NCBI GenBank assembly: GCA_965644295.1
Contig: CBFFRP010000335.1
Coordinates: 62,001 to 126,000 of the forward strand
Length of the DNA: 64,000 nt
Reading direction: 5' to 3'
Source of the DNA: Paraphysomonas bandaiensis
Lineage: Eukaryota > Chrysophyceae
Made by a program: the position numbers and the translations under genes. The notes beneath the pieces were generated by a model that searched no databases, was not told the DNA's origin, and saw nothing but the letters and a program-made list of their open reading frames with translations. Positions 56,701 through 64,000 of the stretch are shown piece by piece; within the stretch, counting starts at the first letter, position 1, and each line of letters opens with the position of its first letter.

Positions 56701-56839
56701 TGTCGTATGACATCTGTGACGTACCCTCAACAAAAACCTCTTGAAAATCATTCACTAGAGCGTGTAACTGGCTCGCAAGAGATAGTATAACTAGAGCGCT
56801 AAGGGCGCCCCAGCTGCCTCTTCCAGTGATGAATTTCAT
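53783..56839 (-). CDS. Secreted/surface beta-propeller protein with FGDGW module and C-terminal membrane anchor
   Basis: One uninterrupted frame, ATG at 56839, 1,018 residues. Signal peptide (WGALSALVILSLASQLHA). Residues about 30-430 show repeated FG-GAP-like blades (GDDWFGMSVAMNRERLGEGA, AYIFSGVWSKWSQQQKIVLD, FGYGLSLDRDVLVAAGSAEF). There follows a module with IIAMEDAFGDGWDKAQLRAV and WPWEIQWRVFEEKTGTWYRG that also occurs twice in the gene at 61679. A short SPTISPAPTLA stalk, a second paired module (CWQHLPDGDYVLRVTGDLD), an alpha/beta region (GLDVELQVQLPLSTLGYDPT), one membrane helix (YILMAVIILAALKF) and a Ser/Asp-rich tail of about 95 residues complete it. Lack of introns over 3 kb is unusual for this window. 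Likely adhesion or cell-surface function; inferred. Confidence 0.8.
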   Translation of the reverse strand: MKFITGRGSWGALSALVILSLASQLHALVNDFQEVFVEGTSQMSYDKPLMSGRGLMTSVHMRFAVMGTPNNDIDVFHRVYIDNADSWTHTATIFSADYAADDYFPGDAASNRFFNTALISTHVAGNVLMVGAFNNDGVATDSGAAYIFSGVWSKWSQQQKIVLDGGKGDDWFGMSVAMNRERLGEGAITCGKCDPLRYTHSTNNTGAVYTYSSKPPMFDRWTQQQLLFPVDTSIARFGYGLSLDRDVLVAAGSAEFNETSGDDPVYDIAFAYWRDPATGVWTEQQSLVASTSVVNYFFLEVEDETIVVGDGQSGGTYAGQVKVYYPDTPRFHEKPSPWSSSFHRSDHKSHGPHWSLRQVLYEPDGGAVDGTFGSMFDLYGNVMAVASPEPYSGSTGFLYFYEREYLGGQWSVQQIISEPEPNRQLWAPSLYGSVAEFTVFDKAKYYTQDYAWDCLIIAMEDAFGDGWDKAQLRAVAPDGSIDVYAPACDSTNPLSFRYCPHVYTDEGLYKFTIEGAEKSKWPWEIQWRVFEEKTGTWYRGNKDTSMDFHWDSSALDFSRRAIHRTLPTNITCPTKCDPKPLPKSSSLSSRELKGKESTASPTISPAPTLAQTDGPNWQYFTMTTNVGDSWFNEEHQGTNYYISDSKGHRLISTGTMCDGVVTQDCWQHLPDGDYVLRVTGDLDTSYASHSWAFCGRVGGASEMLVFRVTNDECDAVAAYTRTSFCEDQLGVVAVADVNLILSGVGTLHEDDADSLVAALISLFPRLKADNVKIARSFAVSSGLDVELQVQLPLSTLGYDPTDPDSYVSAYSDFTSALETYISNGKLRTALQSSETESNIARVVGIHLGMTEILTGGAPSHRESFVLVQDMAEEPAQAESVVEKTAPAGDFDVQGILRGFEVGALYSASGAGYILMAVIILAALKFASSSNGLRSIRGHMTPSSQGEKEDMLERGSGGEEALIRKSSSPALAIKSLKEKYCRTHNKVEYAVVSTLDDIADGVVGFFSAGDSEDETDTSS

Positions 56840-57451
56840 CTTATCAGATCCTCAACCAGACACTGCAGAGCAGAGCAATACGTCAATAGATAGAGAAAGA
56901 CCACCCAAGACAATACAATATGTGGCCCAGAAGATAAGATAATTAATGTGTATGTACTGCGGTTTAGTTGAGTTAATATGCTACACAGATAAACGTATAG
57001 CGCCTATGTCTCCATACGATATGCATGTACGGAAACCTCTATACGACCAACCCTCTGCACAACCCTCTGCACAACCCTCTGCACATACCCTCTACACACA
57101 CCACCCTCTCAAAAATTTTAGGGTCCCCTTCATTATTCCGGGAGGGACGTACCTTGGAGCGAAATTCAAGATTTTTATCTTGAACGGGTTCATCTCGAAA
57201 CTGAAAGTTAGGGTTTAGCACACAAAGGAATACCATGCAATACGTGGAATACGGTACGATTGCAGTGTGTCCTGTGCATACACCAGCAGCAGTGTTTGGG
57301 TTCTGCGGCCCAATTGAAGTGCATACACCGGTACACGTACAGCACACTGACATGACTTCAATGTTGAGCAGAGCGCACAGCACTCCTATATACGACCTCT
57401 AGCTATCACAACACTACCATCGCCATAGGTTATTAGCTGTGTAGATCGGCA
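56840..57451. promoter_or_regulatory. Divergent promoter region with 12-bp minisatellite
   Basis: Spacer between the propeller protein (-) and VHL/P4H gene (+). CAACCCTCTGCA is repeated three times exactly and once imperfectly at 57048-57095. CACCAGCAGCAGTGTTTGGG lies near 57283. An inverted pair, CAAGATTTTTATCTTG, is at about 57169-57184. Confidence 0.55.
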
Positions 57452-58941
57452 ATGCGGTCCTTTCTCTATGTCCTCGCACTTGTCAGTGCTCAATTTGGCA
57501 GTTCGTCGGTACTGAATACGAGCTTCCTTGAATTCGACAGCAATGGGCATTTGTCTAAGAGTTATCTGCTCTATTCTGCGAACACTGACTGTGAAAAATT
57601 AATTAAAGCGGCATGGAACAGAGGAAATGATTATTCCTATGTACGCGATCTGCTGCCAATGGATGATAACTTTGCCCAGCAGTATGGCACTGGGTCATGT
57701 GTGGCAGTGTGTTTAAACAAAGGAATGGAAGAAGGGTTATTGTCTTATCCACTGCCACAAAATATATATACTGATAATTCTGATATTGGAGCTTTTAATA
57801 ATGAATGTCGTGGGGCAGAAGTTGGCTTTATTTCCTACATGACACATCCAGTATCCTTATATTGGTTAAATAAGAAGACTGGGGAGTCTGTTCTACTAGA
57901 TACTATTCAAAAAGGAGAAATGCAAATGAAGTGGCATACTTCATTCCTCGGTCATGTGTTTGAGGTTCGTGATTCTGTGACTGACGAAAAACTAAAGACC
58001 CATGTCGTTGAGTTTAGTGGGGTAGTTGTTGTAGGGGACGCCGGACCAGGAACGATATCGAACCCAATTCCTGAGAATCGCATACAGAACGCAATGAAAA
58101 ATGAATGGACTCGATGTAATAGAGTTAAACGAACTTTTACTGAGCTTGGATTTGCGAAGGGAAAGCTTCCTCAAGATATATGGGCCTCCATATCGACATA
58201 CAATTACAATAACAAGCATAATGCAGCAAGAGAAGAATGGGATCGGAAGGGTTATTTCGTGAACTGGTGGGAAGTTACCCCTTATTTACTTGGCATGCCA
58301 TGGGGGCTGAAGAGATACTGGCAGGGTAGACTCAAAGATCTGGTGGAAAAATGGATTGGTGGTATTCCTCTTGAAACCACAGACATATATGGAATCCGGA
58401 GGTATGAGGACGGCGCACGACTACTGACACACGTAGACCGCGAGGCCACACATGCTGCATCTCTTATCATCAATGTGGATCAAGTAGGTATGAGGGAGCC
58501 GTGGGTGGTGGAAATATACGACTTTGCCGGAAGGTTGCATGAAATCCCGATGGAGCCTGGGGAAGTAGTGTACTATGAGGTCCGTACATATATCAATATT
58601 TTCTTTACACCGGTAGTTAATCTACTTTTGTGTAGTCCGCCCGATGTCTTCATGGGCGCATGAAGCCACTGAATGGAGTATCCTACTCGAACTTGTTTGC
58701 CCACTACCGACCAGTGGGTGACCCAGATTGGTTTACGAAGGAGAATCCCCCCGGCACGCCTGAGCAACTCATCAACATCGGAGAATGTGTTCCCCATTCT
58801 AGCGGTAGTGGAATGGAATGTGATGGGAAGCACCTTCCGTATCTCTCTTCTTCTAGAGAGGTAGTACAAGGGCCCAATGACCTCTTTGAGTACTGGAAGA
58901 AGGTGTCCCCTATACCACAGACTCAGCATACGGAGCTCTAA
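57452..58941 (+). CDS. VHL-like beta domain fused to a 2-oxoglutarate/Fe(II) prolyl 4-hydroxylase-type oxygenase
   Basis: ATG at 57452 gives a signal peptide (MRSFLYVLALVSAQFGSSS). A thioredoxin-unlike N-terminal region of about 110 residues is followed by a VHL-beta-type segment near residues 125-190 (VGFISYMTHPVSLYWLNKKT then TSFLGHVFEVRD: aromatic-W-L, Gly-His, Phe-E). The C-terminal half is a P4H-type double-stranded beta helix: YGIRRYEDGARLLTHVDREA supplies His-x-Asp, and after intron 58580-58635 (GTCCGT..TGTGTAG) SARCLHGRMKPLNG supplies the distal His and the 2-oxoglutarate-binding basic residue, then YSNLFAHYRP. The product is about 475 residues. Expected reaction: hydroxylation of prolyl residues in secretory-pathway proteins. 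The VHL resemblance is a pattern judgement. Confidence 0.8.
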
Positions 58942-59253
58942 ATGTATTTCACGTGGTGTAGATACGCAAGCAATGTGAATTTTTGAGTCTTATTATGTAA
59001 ACTAATGATACAAGTAGTACATTTGTACTAATCAGCCATCTGGTTATGCTAACGTATAACATGTCTATTATGCTTATTGCTTATGTTTGTACGAAACCTA
59101 TGTTCATTCAGCATTTGCTGCGTCCATCGCAGAGGATAGTTGCCCAAAGTATAAAATGGTCTATTGAAATAAATGAAGTGACAACAACTGGTATGTGTCA
59201 CCGCCAACTTATAAACGACATTACAATAGCATCGCAATATAATATAAATTCTA
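58942..59253. other. Convergent spacer
   Basis: 312 bp between the P4H fusion (+) and ADAT3-like (-) genes; no coding or repeat signal noticed. Confidence 0.5.
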
Positions 59254-60287
59254 TTATGTACTGTCAGAACACTCTTCACTACATGGTCTAAATACACGGA
59301 AACGATGGTTTAAGCCCTTAATGCTATGAATGTAATATCTGCTGCCTAAACCACCAAAATCTGGATCAGAACGCACGTATACGGCTCTTCTAATACGACT
59401 ATGTACTAGTGCCATTGCGCTCATGGCCTCAGGCTCTTGAGATAGATAAATATCTAGGCCAGTGCATACATATTGTGATTCCTCTACAATGCAAATCACA
59501 TTATATATGTGTAACATTTATTTACATACCTGTTATGGGTATACTGGAAGTGTTCTCCATATCACCTCGAACCACTGCTGCAATGCCTTCGATACATAAC
59601 ATTGTGGGAGTTAGTAAAGCATGTGACGATGTGGCTTCGACTCCGTGAAGATGCTCCAGGTGACGTCGTGCTCGGAGTGAGGTCATCAGTATCTAACATT
59701 TAAAACATTAGTATAGTTTAAAAAGTTAACAAGGTCTACCTCATTGCTATCAGGATGTACAATTAAAGCTGACTTCTCACCGCAGAGTTTCGTCTCACCG
59801 AGTAGTGTCGATATATGGCCACGCATTATTTGTACCTCACTCTCAAGCAACCCCTTCTCTTGAATCTCACTTGCCTCTGACGGACGGAAAATGACAGGCC
59901 ACTTCTCGCCCCATTCTTTAAATTCATCCCGCGTTTGTGGTTTCTCACGGCACACATTAGCAGTATGAGTGGAGATGACAACATCTTTTATGTCAATAGG
60001 GACGCAGTCTTCTACATAATCAGGACATACGACCACCTCAAGAAGACGTGATCCGTCATTCGTATCACATTTTCTTGCACGTTTAAGGTGTCTGAGCTGT
60101 GAATAACTTAAGATAATGATAGTACATGATCCGGTTCACGCACCCCATACATCTCAAGAGGACGCTTCTCAGACAGAACATTCAACACACTGGACGCTTG
60201 TCTCGGCTCAATCACAGCAATGCAAACTGAGATATACAGTTCACTCTCTTGAATATCCCGCTTTTCAATCACCTCCTCCATAAGCAT
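59254..60287 (-). CDS. tRNA adenosine deaminase subunit 3 (ADAT3/Tad3) homologue lacking zinc ligands
   Basis: Four exons by phase from ATG at 60287 (MLMEEVIEKRDIQESELYI); introns of about 46-49 nt. The Tad3 N-terminal hallmark EFKEWGEKWPVIFRP is present, and so is the C-terminal deaminase segment YVCTGLDIYLSQEPEAMSAM running into ALVHSRIRRAVYV, GGLGSRY, LNHRFRVFRP. The product is about 300 residues. In Tad3 proteins the segment is EPCxMCAMALVHSR, and an upstream His completes the zinc site. Here the two Cys are Glu and Ser, and the His position reads LTPTMLCIE, with no His aligned. The DNA supports these codons directly (GAG at the first Cys, AGC at the second). Tad3 is normally the non-catalytic partner of Tad2 for A34-to-I in tRNA; this copy seems to have dropped metal binding as well. 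Confidence 0.85.
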
Positions 60288-61678
60288 CGCATGCAGTGGG
60301 CTGTGCCGTGCTGAGCCGTGCTATGCTGGTAAAGTGCAGTCACAGTCGTTTATACCATCAAACTCTGTACATATACCGTATACATGTATATACAGCAGTA
60401 TACTGCTGCATTGCTGTTGTATACCAAAAACCTACAACAAATCCGAGGTTTCCTAAAAAATACCTTAAAAAGGTGCTGTTTTTGAGATTTTGGTGCACGA
60501 TTCAGACAATATACCCCACAAACCACAGCAGTGAGTGGGAATGCCGCTCGACTGGATGTCCACAGCATGTCCAGCCTGTGCAGAGTATGCTGCTGAGCAG
60601 CAGTGCATGTCATATGATATGATTGATCGACTGGACTGCTGTATGGCCTCTTAAGCATATATATGTTATGCCGCACACTCTATCAGATGAATATCAACTT
60701 ATAGAAGGCATCTGATTGGCTGTGACCACTCTCACTGCACTGCACTGCACTCTTATGTAATGAGAGTAGAGTTGCAGTCACACTGAAAAGAAGCTGACGT
60801 CTATAGAGCTGCTTCGTTTTCACACCTAAATTGCAATCACACGCGCCCTGTTGATAACTATGGTCGGAAACAATGGTCGCTGGTGTATGCTATAGGAGTA
60901 TGATTGTTGTAGCTGTAGAAGAATATTCGTGCAGCCATATACTAAATGTAAATAATTAGAAGAAATTGAATCACACCAATATTATGCTTTTGTGCTTGGA
61001 GTTATGTCATAAAATAAACCTAACGTAGAAACTTTAAGATATGAATTTTGGCGTAATATATACTTCTATGGGTTACATATCAGAATAACAGTGTGTGATG
61101 GTAACCGCCACGGTTCACCTGGTACTAATATATGTTTGAAGTAGTACTAGTTTGGACAAGTAAAACAATGACAGTGAGCATAACTTCGTTGAACTGGAAA
61201 ATGCATTCCAAACGATAAGTGAGAGTTCTCCACACCTTCGTTCCCTATTTACAAGTTGCGTGAAAATCGTACATAATCTTATTAATTTTCAAGTACTCGG
61301 TCTGTTCAGCGAGAAGTTCTTTGCGATGACATGACTCTCCTTTCCTAATATTCTAATATAAAATTACTCAACAAGCATTCAATTAAATGTCGGTTTAAAA
61401 AAGAATCTATCAAATAAAACGGAACTACTTCATAATGTAACTCATACTAGTTGTGAACATCTGATAGTCTTCGTTGGAAAATGAGCCCTTTGCAGTGGGT
61501 TGAAAAAATAATATCTTGTTATGTATACACAGCGAATTAAGAGTGCCTCACTTCATTTGCAGCATATATACACCGCCATCATTTTGTTGACACAAAAGTT
61601 GCACAACGGACGAATTTAATATCACAGATCTAATCTGGGTTATAGAATTGACAATAATACACTGTACAGCAACTATTA
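60288..61678. promoter_or_regulatory. Promoter-like region upstream of ADAT3 plus anonymous DNA
   Basis: 60290-60660 carries the promoter motifs (TACAGCAGTATACTGCTGCA at 60391, CAGCAGTGAGTGG near 60523, GAGCAGCAGTGCATG near 60596, ACTGCTGTATGG near 60634), although only the minus-strand ADAT3 gene starts there. CACTGCACTGCACTGCACTC lies near 60734. 60750-61678 is AT-rich without a recognisable gene. Confidence 0.5.
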
Positions 61679-64000
61679 CTAAACTTCAGTAACCACTTCT
61701 ATATCTTCCGGTGAGACAGCAAACTTGCTACCTGATGCTGGCACAGAAAATGACCCATCTGGAAGTATGGTGCTTTGGCTACGACAATAAACAATATACA
61801 CGAAGACCATAGCTGCAATTCCTATAAACAAAACTCCCAGGTAATATACCACATTACCAACACCTACTACCGATTCTCCCACATTTTTTCTCAACAGGTT
61901 CTCCCCAGGAGTTACTTCAGAAAGGGAATAGGCTGCACACACTCCACTGGTTACATTGAATCGAAATTCATGCCGCGAACCTCCAGATATACCACAAAAC
62001 TCCCACGAAACTAATTCAGCGTCCGGATCGTGAGCGCCAGTTGTGCGGAATATGTACTCGCCGTCTGCCATGCAAGACTTACATGCGGTAGTGTGGTCAC
62101 CCCCTTCATAAAACTCGCTACAATAAGGTTTACCGTATGCAAACAGTACAGATTTGTTTTCAGCATCAGTGATGTACCATCCCGTCCGAAGGAATTCGGA
62201 TGAGGTCACATTCAGGCTGCTATCTGCTGAGTCGCCTAGAGAAGTGTTACCAGAGTTGGTAAAATCCATGAAAAACTCATCGGCATAAATATGGGTGTCC
62301 ACATTAAAAGAAAAGCAGGTACTACCGCAATTTTCTGGATATATCCACAGATTTTTCCACGAATCGATGGTATAGGACTGACTAATGTAGTCAAAGTTGA
62401 ACACCACATGCGTGCCATAACCACCATAGTATTTATTTCTCCATACACCGTTTTCAACAATTTGAACAGTCCAGTGAACCTCCCAAAACAACGCAGGATG
62501 GGACACCACACCATCATCCAGCTCAAAATAATACGACTGGTCATAAGGTACATTTAGGGGAACGAGCATCCCCCCACGAATGGATTCATTAAATTTCAAG
62601 CCAGTCTTAATCAGATTCGATTGATACACTTGTGCTGAGGGCTGAATAGAATCAGCAGATGTAGTATGTTGGTGTTGATTGGCTGACAACTTAGTGCTAG
62701 AACTGGGACCATTTCGCATTGTAGCATAGTATGTGAAGTTAATACTGTGAGGCCACCCGTCACCAAACTGATCATAGAGAGTAATATACAACCCAGTCGG
62801 CTTAGACACAGCGGGAGGATACTCCAATATGTCATGCAATATAAAGGGAGGAAAAGGTGTGGGTACAAATGATGGAGCATAACTCGGTATAGGCGTTGGA
62901 CCCACTGATGGCCTACAAGAAGGCGCAGCGCTGGGGGTCTCAGAAGGTTCAAATGACGGTAAAAGTGTAGGGGATGCGGAGAGGGAGTCCGAACAGACTT
63001 GATCCACACCGCCCTGCGCTCCTGGAGTACACTTGCCATCTACAATAGTAAACCGAAGCTGAAACTGCGACGTACCGGAAATTCCACAGAACTCCCACAA
63101 CTCCCAATCACTATCACTATCACAAGCACCGGTTGTTTTATACAAATATTCACCATCAGGAAGGCAGCATGAGCATCGACTTTCATTTCCCTCGGCATTA
63201 CATGATGGTGAGCCGTATGCAGTTATCGTAGATGTCTCATTCGCATCTACAATATACCAACCAAGAGTCATGTACTCGCCAGTAGAAATATTTGGTCCAT
63301 AGCCATATGTAATAGGAGTAGACGAATGTAGTACATTACCCCAAAACACATCCAATGAATTATCACCCGTAGTCAAACAATCATGACATACAGATGGATA
63401 CTTCCATACATTTTGAGAGTTCAACAAACTATATGACCCATCCATACGATTAAATGCAAATGTCAAGGTAGTGTTATACCCTCCATAATACTTCTCCTTC
63501 CAAACACCACCCTCTACAATCTGAACTGTCCAGTGTATCTCCCAATAGTACTCGGGAACGATAGATTTCCCATCACTGTCTGTGGAAAATAAGTTGAAAT
63601 GGTACAGTTGATCAACATTTAAATCAGATGGCGGTAAACATCCTGACAGCTTCGGACATTGACAATTCAAGGAATTGGAAACTATATTAGACTCATCATC
63701 ACGAACTTGGGCCCAATAATAGAGTTTAGTTTCATTTCCCCAGCCATCACCAAACTGGTCAAAAGCACTGATATAGAGACAGGTTTCATTATACGCACCA
63801 TCGGAATCAGAACAGTCACTGCATTCAAGAACATTAACCAATGAAAGAGTGCCCAGAATAGTAGGGTTGGACGAAGGAATTGCAGAGGGGATCCACGAAG
63901 GAGATCCACTCGGTAGGCTTGACGGAATAGATGTGGGTTCACCTGAAGGCTCTCCAGTAGGCAAACTACTGGGGACAGATGATGGCTCACCAGTAGGATC
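61679..64000 (-). CDS. Stalked surface protein with two FGDGW modules and C-terminal membrane anchor (partial, 5' end outside window)
   Basis: The open frame continues through position 64000, so the N-terminus is missing. Visible part about 770 residues: a PTGEPSGEPTSIPSSLPSGS stalk; module 1 (YISAFDQFGDGWGNETKLYY, EYYWEIHWTVQIVEGGVWKE, CCLPDGEYLYKTTGACD); a second stalk (PSETPSAAPSCRPSVGPTP); module 2 (ITLYDQFGDGWPHSINFTYY, LFWEVHWTVQIVENGVWRNK, SCMADGEYIFRTTGA); then a membrane helix (YYLGVLFIGIAAMVFVYIVY) and a short cytoplasmic tail ending EDIEVVTEV. The two modules are internal duplicates and relate to the single copy in the gene at 53783. P/S/T-rich stalks are typical of heterokont surface proteins. 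Function unknown; presumably a cell-surface or wall-associated protein. Confidence 0.85.
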   Translation of the reverse strand, partial: DPTGEPSSVPSSLPTGEPSGEPTSIPSSLPSGSPSWIPSAIPSSNPTILGTLSLVNVLECSDCSDSDGAYNETCLYISAFDQFGDGWGNETKLYYWAQVRDDESNIVSNSLNCQCPKLSGCLPPSDLNVDQLYHFNLFSTDSDGKSIVPEYYWEIHWTVQIVEGGVWKEKYYGGYNTTLTFAFNRMDGSYSLLNSQNVWKYPSVCHDCLTTGDNSLDVFWGNVLHSSTPITYGYGPNISTGEYMTLGWYIVDANETSTITAYGSPSCNAEGNESRCSCCLPDGEYLYKTTGACDSDSDWELWEFCGISGTSQFQLRFTIVDGKCTPGAQGGVDQVCSDSLSASPTLLPSFEPSETPSAAPSCRPSVGPTPIPSYAPSFVPTPFPPFILHDILEYPPAVSKPTGLYITLYDQFGDGWPHSINFTYYATMRNGPSSSTKLSANQHQHTTSADSIQPSAQVYQSNLIKTGLKFNESIRGGMLVPLNVPYDQSYYFELDDGVVSHPALFWEVHWTVQIVENGVWRNKYYGGYGTHVVFNFDYISQSYTIDSWKNLWIYPENCGSTCFSFNVDTHIYADEFFMDFTNSGNTSLGDSADSSLNVTSSEFLRTGWYITDAENKSVLFAYGKPYCSEFYEGGDHTTACKSCMADGEYIFRTTGAHDPDAELVSWEFCGISGGSRHEFRFNVTSGVCAAYSLSEVTPGENLLRKNVGESVVGVGNVVYYLGVLFIGIAAMVFVYIVYCRSQSTILPDGSFSVPASGSKFAVSPEDIEVVTEV

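Noticed and set aside
57205-57220. Telomere-like TTAGGGTTTAG
   Set aside because: A single short occurrence inside a promoter spacer; no tandem array.
60296-60676. Open frames on both strands upstream of ADAT3
   Set aside because: They are built from the promoter-type CAGCAGTATACTGCTG sequence and lack any protein feature.

Overview
The window is nuclear DNA of a eukaryote, most likely a stramenopile (a heterokont alga or phagotrophic relative). The evidence is about twenty spliced protein genes with very short GT-AG introns, mostly 43-57 nt, whose phases I followed by hand. There are also surface proteins with serine/proline/threonine stalks of the kind common in diatoms and other heterokonts, a selenocysteine glutathione peroxidase, Golgi, nuclear-pore and mitochondrial genes, and AT-rich intergenic DNA full of small transposon relics. 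The species is an inference. There is no sign of bacterial operons, viral genes or CRISPR.

Layout: genes come mostly as head-to-head pairs sharing a 0.4-0.7 kb promoter. They are a giant dynein-stalk-like/hydrolase/IQ/SAM/ankyrin gene (-) with an orphan basic coiled-coil gene (+); an IRE-type AGC kinase (-) with a zinc-finger/F-box/WD40 gene (+); the Golgi SNARE GOS28 (-) with a mitoferrin-like carrier (+); TTC5 (-) with a cathepsin-like protease (+); a subtilase (-) with a membrane-anchored DNase II (+); a ubiquitin-like/SAM gene (-) with a PUB-UBX p97 cofactor (+); a CaaX-tailed kinase (-) with a single-pass membrane protein (+); and a beta-propeller surface protein (-) with a VHL-like/prolyl-hydroxylase fusion (+). 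Unpaired genes are an NDC1-like nucleoporin (+), the Sec-GPX (-), an ADAT3-like deaminase subunit (-) and a stalked surface protein running off the right edge (-). The shared promoters repeatedly carry the 10-mer TACTGCTGTA or its complement.

The gene-poor stretches (1-0.74, 11.5-14.1, 19.4-20.7, 23.4-25, 32.5-36.9, 41.2-44.3 and 52.6-53.8 kb) hold repeats: a hAT relic with a perfect 8-bp target duplication, several inverted-repeat elements, a six-copy hairpin-core repeat, and a GC-rich reverse-transcriptase-type remnant.

Points most worth a second look: the in-frame UGA (Sec) exactly at the GPX active site; a VHL-type beta domain fused to a 2-oxoglutarate prolyl hydroxylase; an ADAT3 homologue that has lost its zinc ligands; a DNase II on a membrane stalk with an extra ITDNGW-type domain; a ~2,500-residue protein joining a dynein-stalk-like region to a serine-less alpha/beta hydrolase; a 12-nt microexon in a kinase; and a kinase ending in a CaaX box. 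Several products (cathepsin-like protease, subtilase, DNase II) are lysosomal or secreted hydrolases, which would suit a phagotroph.
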